From positions 15,616,850 through 15,680,849 of the forward strand of contig NC_134029.1 of NCBI RefSeq assembly GCF_964204645.1: DNA of 64,000 bases, written 5' to 3'. Position 1 is the stretch's first letter. Each line of letters opens with the position of its first letter. Positions 59,801 through 64,000 of this stretch are shown here, in pieces. This DNA is from Tubulanus polymorphus (taxonomy: Eukaryota; Nemertea; Palaeonemertea; Tubulaniformes; Tubulanidae). Below the pieces are notes generated by a model that was not told the origin of the DNA, made no database searches, and saw only the letters and a list, made by a program, of their open reading frames with translations. Made by a program: the position numbers and the translations under genes.

Positions 59801-62139
59801 TCAGTTCCATTATTATTTGGGTACAGCTGCTAGATTCACTGAGTTTATTTCGCATCATTCCACTCATGTCTTGTTTGTAGACTATGAAATTTATGCATTC
59901 ATGCATGTTCTGAAGTAGAAGATTAAAAAGATTCACACGGAATCTGAATAAAAAGAAATTTTGCAAAGAATCCGTTAACCATGGTGGCTGATTCGGGCCA
60001 CGCCAACATTTTTCGAGCACTAAAAATCTCAAAGCAAAATTGATAGCGAGAAAACAAATATTAACGCGAGAAAACAAATATTAACGCGAGAAAACAAATA
60101 TTTCGAGCGAGAAAACAAATATTTCGAGCGAGAAAACAGAATAATTTGATTTCTCGCCCGAAATATTTGTTTTCTCGCGTTTATATTTGTTTTGGCGGGG
60201 CGAATCAGCCACCATAGTTAACCGATAAAAATTCAGCGATGATTATTAATGCCTTATTTCATAATGAAAGAGTGTTCACTTTTTACATTACATTTGGAAT
60301 AGAGCTACAAACTAATTAACTAGATGATACCATATAACACTAGTACACAATCTTAGGACTAAGGGCAAGCTTTATTCAAAAGCTGTGACAAAAACTTGAG
60401 ATTTTTTGTGCTGAGAATAATTACCTCCAATGGCTTTCACGTGGTGTTGATTCAGCACTGTCACCCTTCACTTAGAACATGGGTTCCAATGGTTTGTGTA
60501 AAAAAAAAACTTACCTATGTCTTCCATTTGCCAAGTCAATTGAAAATGCAGTCAGTTCCGATATTGATCTGAAAATGATGAGTAAATCAATATCTGCAGG
60601 CGGGTTGAGACGATTTGGGCGGGGATAATTCTGGCCTGGACAAATTTGACTGATGCTAACTAGGATAGTGCTAAAATTACTCATTCATTAACAGGATTAG
60701 TGTGAGTCACACAAAACCAGTTAGCATTAAAATAGATTAATCTTATAAACCCAGTGCATTTTCCAAATTTGGCCTGGGTCAAGCGGGCACAGACCAATTT
60801 GGAACCAGTTTGAACGATTGGCTCGGGCCAAATTTGAACTGGTTCAAAAAATGCTACTGAGCCAAAAATGCTATGAGCCAGACAAGAATCAAGTTTGGCC
60901 TAATTCCAGTCACTATCATTATGGCCCTGCAGGTGTATAATCTATTTAGGCCTAGGCCTAACTCTCATGCTCATCGTGTAATCTAGGCCTATTTATTGCT
61001 TGAACTTATAAGCTAGTCATGCAGTACTTTGCAATTGCATCAATCATGAAATATAGTTTTGCATTTGATTTGATTTAATTGATTTGGTGCACGCCGCACA
61101 TACGTTGTACCGAATACAGTACTTAATTAACATAACGTCGACTACCAGTGCAATATTTGATGTAACACAAGAAATACTTGCCTTGGAGCTTGAATCTTAA
61201 ACAACAGACTCTCCCAACTAAGAGATTAACCATAAAAAATGATTTAAAAAGGCAATGAATTCACTGGAAATAATTGCAAATGGCGCCGTACTGCCTGTAT
61301 GCTCAATCCCAGTCCTTTGCAATCCGTCGTGTACGGGTTCGAATCCCGAAAAAACTGATATTGTTTTCAAACTTGTTTTTAATATTCATGATTTTAAAAG
61401 TTAACATTAACAGCTAACACTCATAATAAACTTTTTTATTAATTTAGACGAATGAAAATACAAACTCTATATCAAACTTTCTGTGGTTGAATGAATGAAT
61501 GCTCGTACTGGTTTTTGCACGGTACTGTTAAATAAAAGCCCATAGAACTACTAAAAATACGCGATTTTCTTCTCTGAAAGTGTCTTTCAATCAAGTTTTG
61601 GAAATTTTTTTATTTCATATTTAACTTTTCTGACAAAATATATTTTTTTTGAAATGCAGATGTAAAAAATATATTTTGATAAATACGTATTTTTGAAGAT
61701 ATATTTCGAAAAATGCTTTACTTCATGACACTTGCGACTTTGATAAATCAAGATTTTATATGATAATTCCTTTCGTTTTCTGCTCAAGTAGCCTAGATTC
61801 GCATATACATGTAGTTCCCTCAGAAATTCCCTCAGTGAAAGAACATCTGTAAGCACCAATATTCTACTTGTATGCCCTTTAACTGATGCTCTAGTTAAAC
61901 CTTTTGCTTTGTTAGTTTATCAATAAAAAGGAAAAAGAACTGCATCTTATTAAGTTCTTTTTTAAGTCAAATTCCTATCATACTTCCTATCATACCCCTT
62001 CTATCCTGTAATAGTAGTGATAATATACTAACGGATGCATTTTGTATAGATAAAGAGTGAATAAAATATCAGTCTTTTGTTTTAGGTAGGTACGGTGATA
62101 TGTGTCCATTCGGGCCTGGTTATGACAACACTGGACGTG
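41668..62139 (+). CDS. Fibrillin/LTBP-like extracellular matrix gene, internal part (8 exons)
   Basis: Eight exons, all flanked by AG / GT and all in phase 1: TB second half (41,668-41,733), five calcium-binding EGF modules (42,130-42,252; 43,103-43,225; 43,377-43,499; 43,981-44,097; 53,508-53,636) and a TB domain split over 56,095-56,244 and 62,086-62,139. Each EGF has the D-x-D-E-C calcium signature and the CxN...Y/FxCxC hydroxylation consensus. The TB domain has the triple Cys (QCCCAT) and WGSHCEACP. One module per exon with phase-1 borders, and TB domains between EGF runs, is characteristic of fibrillins and LTBPs, secreted proteins of microfibrils that bind latent TGF-beta family factors. 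The gene continues on both sides. The introns carry BEL, TIR elements and other repeats. LTBP or another EGF/TB protein cannot be excluded. Confidence 0.88.
41742..41880. repeat. (TA)n microsatellite
   Basis: About 60 TA units with few interruptions directly after the splice donor of the TB exon. A reading frame with IYIYIY on the - strand is produced by it and is not a gene. Confidence 0.95.
42130..42252 (+). CDS. Exon: calcium-binding EGF module 1
   Basis: 123 nt; acceptor AAAG, donor GTAAGT. Encodes [14 protein letters not shown] and [12 protein letters not shown], with six Cys in EGF spacing, the Asn/Tyr calcium residues and the beta-hydroxylation consensus. Confidence 0.9.
43103..43225 (+). 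CDS. Exon: calcium-binding EGF module 2
   Basis: 123 nt; acceptor CGTAG, donor GTATGA. Encodes [16 protein letters not shown] and [12 protein letters not shown] with all six Cys. Confidence 0.9.
43377..43499 (+). CDS. Exon: calcium-binding EGF module 3
   Basis: 123 nt; acceptor CTTTAG, donor GTAATC. Encodes [15 protein letters not shown] and [12 protein letters not shown], then PLGYKLADD. Confidence 0.9.
43564..43617. repeat. Nested inverted repeat in the intron after EGF 3
   Basis: Outer arms AAGAGATTTGATA (43,564-43,576) and TATCAAATCTCTT (43,605-43,617), inner 18-bp palindrome CGGTCTGTTAACAGACCG (43,578-43,595). The fold is a 54-nt hairpin with one bulge. Confidence 0.85.
43981..44097 (+). 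CDS. Exon: calcium-binding EGF module 4
   Basis: 117 nt; acceptor with a long pyrimidine run ending TTTCAG, donor GTAAGG. Encodes [14 protein letters not shown] and [12 protein letters not shown]. The following 9.4-kb intron holds the BEL element. Confidence 0.9.
44281..44336 (-). repeat. Truncated 3-prime LTR of the BEL element
   Basis: Only the outermost 55 or so bases of the 5-prime LTR sequence are matched here; sequence to the left does not match the rest of the 5-prime LTR, so the 3-prime LTR has been cut off. Confidence 0.55.
44811..48430 (-). pseudogene. BEL/Pao pol: protease, RT, RNase H, integrase
   Basis: On the - strand in order: an aspartic protease with [11 protein letters not shown] (about 48,357-48,325); a 537-codon open frame (48,170-46,557) with the BEL-type RT, including [26 protein letters not shown] and YVDN (47,127-47,138) where most RTs have YVDD; RNase H (TFADAS and [10 protein letters not shown], about 46,630-46,380); integrase with an HH zinc motif ([21 protein letters not shown], split here over 45,735-45,660) and the core ([11 protein letters not shown], 45,520; [13 protein letters not shown], 45,175). 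Frames change at about 46,570, 45,930, 45,570 and 45,085. The RT and RNase H together give the BEL/Pao assignment. The polyprotein is not translatable as a whole. Confidence 0.88.
48433..49846 (-). pseudogene. BEL/Pao gag with three zinc knuckles, frameshifted
   Basis: Starts at the ATG at 49,846 ([17 protein letters not shown]), then frame changes at about 49,745-49,500; [20 protein letters not shown] at about 49,495-49,430 is the typical capsid start of BEL gag. A 117-codon frame (49,385-49,032) and a 156-codon frame (48,903-48,433) follow. The latter has [27 protein letters not shown] and [13 protein letters not shown], nucleocapsid-type zinc knuckles that bind RNA. An intact start and knuckles with broken middle suggests moderate age. 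Confidence 0.82.
49925..50137 (-). repeat. 5-prime LTR of the BEL element (approximate)
   Basis: Begins TGTGAATACTATAATAG on the - strand at about 50,137 and contains AATAAA (about 49,963-49,958) in the sequence GAGAAATAAACTAG, a possible polyadenylation signal. The inner border is uncertain; gag starts about 80 bp further. Confidence 0.5.
50528..51190. mobile_element. TIR element of the ATATCGCGGAA family (shorter copy)
   Basis: Left end TTGTTGTCATATCGCGGAAT and right end the inverse ATTCCGCGATATGACCACC. The inside aligns with parts of the 54,609-55,740 element, including ATGGAGAACCT at 50,714, but lacks the following USP-like codons. Relict copy. Confidence 0.7.
51190..53507. other. Intron DNA before EGF 5, one perfect hairpin
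   Basis: No convincing coding frames. Contains the hairpin at 52,025-52,062 and short scattered CTAGGGGGC-type repeat scraps near 53,110 and 53,380. Confidence 0.45.
52025..52062. repeat. Perfect 16-bp hairpin
   Basis: ACACATAGACGAACCT, loop TATATC, AGGTTCGTCTATGTGT. No mismatches. It is preceded by a direct repeat TCTACTGTGGCAGG / TACTGTGGCAGGGG. Confidence 0.9.
53508..53636 (+). CDS. Exon: calcium-binding EGF module 5
   Basis: 129 nt; acceptor CATTTAG, donor GTAGGG. Encodes [17 protein letters not shown] and [12 protein letters not shown], then [13 protein letters not shown]. Slightly longer than the other modules between Cys 1 and Cys 2. Confidence 0.9.
53637..54608. other. Intron DNA between EGF 5 and the TIR element
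   Basis: Nothing recognised apart from low-complexity tracts. Confidence 0.4.
54609..55740. mobile_element. Mutator-like TIR element carrying a USP exon
   Basis: Long terminal inverted repeats (about 125 bp; GGTGTTGTCATATCGCGGAA at 54,609 and its inverse ending at 55,740) and a target duplication GGCTCGTCAT at 54,598-54,607 and 55,741-55,750. Long TIRs with a 9-10 bp target duplication are the marks of Mutator-like elements. No transposase is present, so it is non-autonomous. Confidence 0.75.
54816..54899 (+). CDS. USP-type deubiquitinase catalytic-Cys exon within the TIR element
   Basis: ATG at 54,816 followed by [19 protein letters not shown] and a donor-like GTACGT at 54,899. NLGNTCFxNSxxQ is the catalytic Cys box of ubiquitin-specific proteases, which hydrolyse ubiquitin conjugates. 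The exon-like end and lack of the His box suggest a captured first coding exon; other parts were not found in the element. It could instead be part of a protein belonging to the transposon family, since the related copy at 50,714 keeps ATGGAGAACCT but not the Cys box. Expression is unknown; it is on the same strand as the surrounding fibrillin-like gene and in its intron. Confidence 0.55.
55741..56094. other. Intron DNA before the TB exon
   Basis: No feature recognised besides the pyrimidine-rich acceptor region ending TATTTAG at 56,094. Confidence 0.4.
56095..56244 (+). CDS. Exon: TB domain, first half
   Basis: 150 nt, donor GTAAGT. Encodes [12 protein letters not shown] and [20 protein letters not shown], that is Cys 1 to 6 or 7 of an 8-Cys TGF-beta-binding domain including the invariant triple Cys and WG. 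Confidence 0.9.
56400..57050. mobile_element. Interspersed repeat (GCCAATCAGAAAGCAAAGAC type), copy 2
   Basis: Same orientation and ends as 40,316-40,960: GCCAATCAGAAAGCAAAGAC at the start and CATAGTGCCCCTTGGGGCTC at the end. A TTCGAA tract follows directly. Confidence 0.75.
57050..57560. repeat. TTCGAA-rich repeat tract, copy C
   Basis: Same word order as 11,385-11,784 with extra units at the right (CGTTCCAAAGAG, TTATTCGAACACAAAGG). Confidence 0.75.
57640..58265 (-). pseudogene. Non-LTR RT remnant and repeat start, second copy
   Basis: Homologous to 26,046-26,475: the degenerate RT with GVTQGS-like box at about 57,800-57,820 on the - strand, followed by GTGCAGAAAACCTGTAATCG and the GCTGCTTTGCAG hairpin at about 58,250. 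A 39-bp piece containing GGTCGTTTTGGAAATATACT is duplicated in tandem at 57,670-57,740. Confidence 0.45.
58266..58640. repeat. AATATATTTTT-rich irregular tandem tract
   Basis: The core ATATATTTTT recurs about every 25-45 bp with linkers such as TTGCGAAAAAA and AAACGCGTTT. A shorter related tract lies at 61,600-61,710. Confidence 0.7.
58828..59715 (-). mobile_element. CGTCCGTCC-type interspersed repeats, partial, inverted
   Basis: On the - strand CGTCCGTCCGTCC at 59,665-59,650 leads to ACCCCTAGT ends at 59,572 and 58,830. They contain parts of the internal repeats of the 31,579-32,685 element. At least one internal deletion; possibly two nested copies. Confidence 0.55.
59972..60224. mobile_element. 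MITE of the TATGGTGGCTGAT family with a 22-bp mini-array
   Basis: Terminal inverted repeats GTTAACCATGGTGGCTGATT (59,974) and AATCAGCCACCATAGTTAAC (60,202-60,222). The inside has four repeats of GCGAGAAAACAAATATT (period about 22 bp) followed by the inverse AAATATTTGTTTTCTCGC, forming a foldback. Confidence 0.8.
60225..62085. other. Intron DNA, one tRNA-like B box
   Basis: No coding feature. At 61,326-61,344 a perfect T-arm (CGGGTTCGAATCCCG) with B box is preceded by an imperfect tRNA-like stretch (from about 61,280); probably a SINE remnant. Confidence 0.4.
62086..62139 (+). CDS. Exon: TB domain, second half
   Basis: 54 nt; acceptor TTTTAG, donor GTAAGT. Encodes [17 protein letters not shown], completing the TB domain begun at 56,095. 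It mirrors the exon at 41,668-41,733. The next module is not found before the window ends. Confidence 0.85.
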
Positions 62140-62233
62140 GTAAGTAATGCATCTTACACGTTGTCCACTTCATTATTAATAAGACGTCTGAGCCTCTAAA
62201 AACCTACATGTTGGTACATTACAGTAATTTGTT

Positions 62234-63190
62234 AGCCCACTTGGGACTTAAATCCCAGCGGGCTATTGCATTTGCTTTTCGTCCGTCCGTCCGTCCGTCC
62301 ATCTGCGTGAGAAAAATTGGGGCGATCGGACTCGAGATGCAGTTCTGTGACCTTTCTGTGCCCAAAATTGTCAATGTCGGCCTGAACTATTGAGTCATAT
62401 AGCTACCTAATGGTTTAGCATTGTTCATTGCAATTGGTGGGTATTCTATGAAAACTGATCTTTATTGCATTTCACAGGTAATTTCGATCCGCCTATCGTC
62501 ACGCGATTGGCGGCCATCTTAGTGCCCTCAGTACTCAGTCATAGGAGCAAAAAGGATTTTTGGGTAGGAAAATAACAGCAGGTTTGAACTTATACCCTTC
62601 ATATTCGATCATTATTAGCACAGTCATATGATAATTCTCCTCATGTGGAATTTGGGATCACCCAATTCTTCGTTCTTGCCACCAGGGGAGTTAGATATTG
62701 AATAATATACAATTTGTCTACTCAAAATGGTACCTATGCATATTTTGTCACTACAATCGATTGCAAACTTGTGGCTCATGGCATATTCTATGATAATGGT
62801 GAATTTCAAGGTCATTGGTTTCAATATATTGTCACCAGGGGGCGTTGAATAATTGAATAATAATAATAGTAGAATAATTTCGTATTTCCATATTATATTG
62901 CTACCTAGGCAGATTTTGTTACCACAAAATATTGCAAAACTCTAACTCATGACATGTTCTATGATTGTGGTGAGTTTCACGGTCATTAGAGTTTGTTAAT
63001 GGTTACCAGGTGTTTGTATATAGTCACCATGCATTATTGTATCCTAGGCATATTTTGTTACCACAATCAATTTCAAAGTTGTAGTTCATAACATGTTCTA
63101 CGTTTGTAGTAGGTTTCAAGGTATTTGCTTTTTGTCACCAGGGGAGGCGTTGAATAGTAGGATAACTTAGTATTTTCATATCATATTGGT
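62234..63190 (+). mobile_element. CGTCCGTCC-type interspersed repeat, second + copy
   Basis: Opens with the hairpin AGCCCACTTGGGA / TCCCAGCGGGCT, then CGTCCGTCCGTCC and the internal repeats around CACCAGGGGGCGTTGAATAA. The right end is lost. Confidence 0.75.
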
Positions 63191-64000
63191 AAAATCAATA
63201 GCAAATTTGAATACTATTATGTCACTATTATTATTATGCTATTATGTTATTTCACTGTAAGATAACCCCCGTCATCTACGTGGTGCAATCGACATAAGCA
63301 ATAATATTTTTAGAAATTTGAGTGTATAAATCTGTGAGTGTATTAACCTCAATCGCGAGAGATTGAAAAGATTAACGCACAAATTTGACCAAAGACACTT
63401 CAAATGAATATTTCGATAACATACTTAGTGGATTGGATGCTAATTGAAAAAATAGCAGAAACTACTGGTCATTGATCAAAATCTTCTTGGAAATAAATTT
63501 ATTGGAAATATAACCAGTTTAGCAAATCCATCAAATAACACTACTTGTCGCAGCACCTTGGTGAAGCTTACCTTCTTCATAAAACTTTCTCTAAAACTAC
63601 CAAACGATCCTCTCTTAATCCGAACTAACCAATATTCGCTCATCAAAATAATGTGGCTATTGAAAACCAAAATCTTTATCCTAATTATTTGTAAAACAAT
63701 ACTAGCCAAAATACTAACGTTATTCCTCAATGAAATTTTTTCGATTTATCAAAATCAATCCAGTTTCCTTGCTGGCCACTTGGACTTGGCCACTTGGACA
63801 GACCCTAGCAACTGGAAATGAAACTATACAACAAGAATTACATCGAATTTCATTTTGCGTTAAAATGGGTGCTTCATTTCCAAGCTTCTAAATGTATTGA
63901 CATGACCTTCACCAAAACAGGATCTAGAACATATACCATCCTTTAATATTTTCCCAAAATATCATCCCTATGGCAAAATCACATAACCATGTAGGTTTTA
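63191..64000. other. No recognised feature
   Basis: AT-rich intronic or intergenic DNA. Two overlapping open frames (63,476-63,730 on - and 63,558-63,821 on +) show no motif and are likely chance. CTTGGCCACTTGGAC contains a short direct repeat. Confidence 0.4.

Noticed and set aside
63476-63821. Two overlapping 84-87 codon frames near the right end
   Set aside because: They are antisense to each other, hydrophobic by base composition, without motif or splice context.

Overview
This window is animal nuclear DNA. The direct evidence is a run of phase-1 exons on the + strand between about 41,668 and 62,139. They encode calcium-binding EGF modules flanked by pieces of 8-Cys TGF-beta-binding (TB) domains, which is the exon architecture of a fibrillin/LTBP-type extracellular matrix gene. 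The base composition, the recurrent word TAGGCCTA and the mixture of BEL, Penelope, Polinton and MITE-type repeats suggest a marine invertebrate. I cannot name the species. Nearly everything else is mobile DNA, mostly decayed.

Layout. 1-9,690: a large fragment of a Polinton/Maverick-type virus-like element, genes mostly on the - strand: a coiled-coil/membrane protein, A32-like packaging ATPase, retroviral-type integrase with C-terminal chromodomain, double-jelly-roll-type major capsid protein candidate, several small virion or membrane proteins, a + strand Cys-rich protein, and the C-terminal part of a family B DNA polymerase (PolB) interrupted by an intein. 9,697-11,784: a composite repeat that starts in a perfect hairpin. 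11,785-12,115: a stray PolB N-terminal fragment. 12,315-15,473: a Penelope-like retroelement (RT + GIY-YIG) with an OTU-protease domain upstream. 15,537-17,317: a second, inverted PolB/intein fragment. 17,440-22,240: unannotated host-like DNA. 22,247-27,452: further copies of the composite repeat, one split by a second Penelope element with a 13-bp target duplication. 27,455-32,795: a very large array of about 31-bp hairpin-containing monomers. 32,846-37,943: a second copy of the Polinton structural gene block, on the + strand. 38,170-40,213: more Polinton scraps on the - strand. 40,316 onward: the fibrillin-like gene with introns full of repeats, including an antisense BEL/Pao retrotransposon (about 44,280-50,137) and a TIR transposon (54,609-55,740) that contains the catalytic-Cys box of a ubiquitin-specific protease.

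How the pieces fit. The two structural blocks (2,680-7,349 on -, 32,846-37,943 on +) have the same gene order, so they are two copies of one element family. They complement each other: each is broken at different places, and together with the inverted PolB copy they show the gene content of the family: PolB with intein, integrase, ATPase, capsid and small membrane proteins. Almost every virion-type gene starts within the sequence TAAATG, which resembles the poxvirus late promoter/start motif. All copies carry stops or frameshifts, so these are fossils.

Most notable points: (1) an intein with Hint and LAGLIDADG features at the catalytic YxDTDS motif of a PolB fossil in an animal genome; (2) the TAAATG start context; (3) the 31-bp hairpin satellite that appears to have grown out of a MITE; (4) a Mutator-like transposon carrying a USP exon; (5) a Penelope element next to an OTU domain. 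Family assignments rest on motif recognition by eye; no database search was possible.
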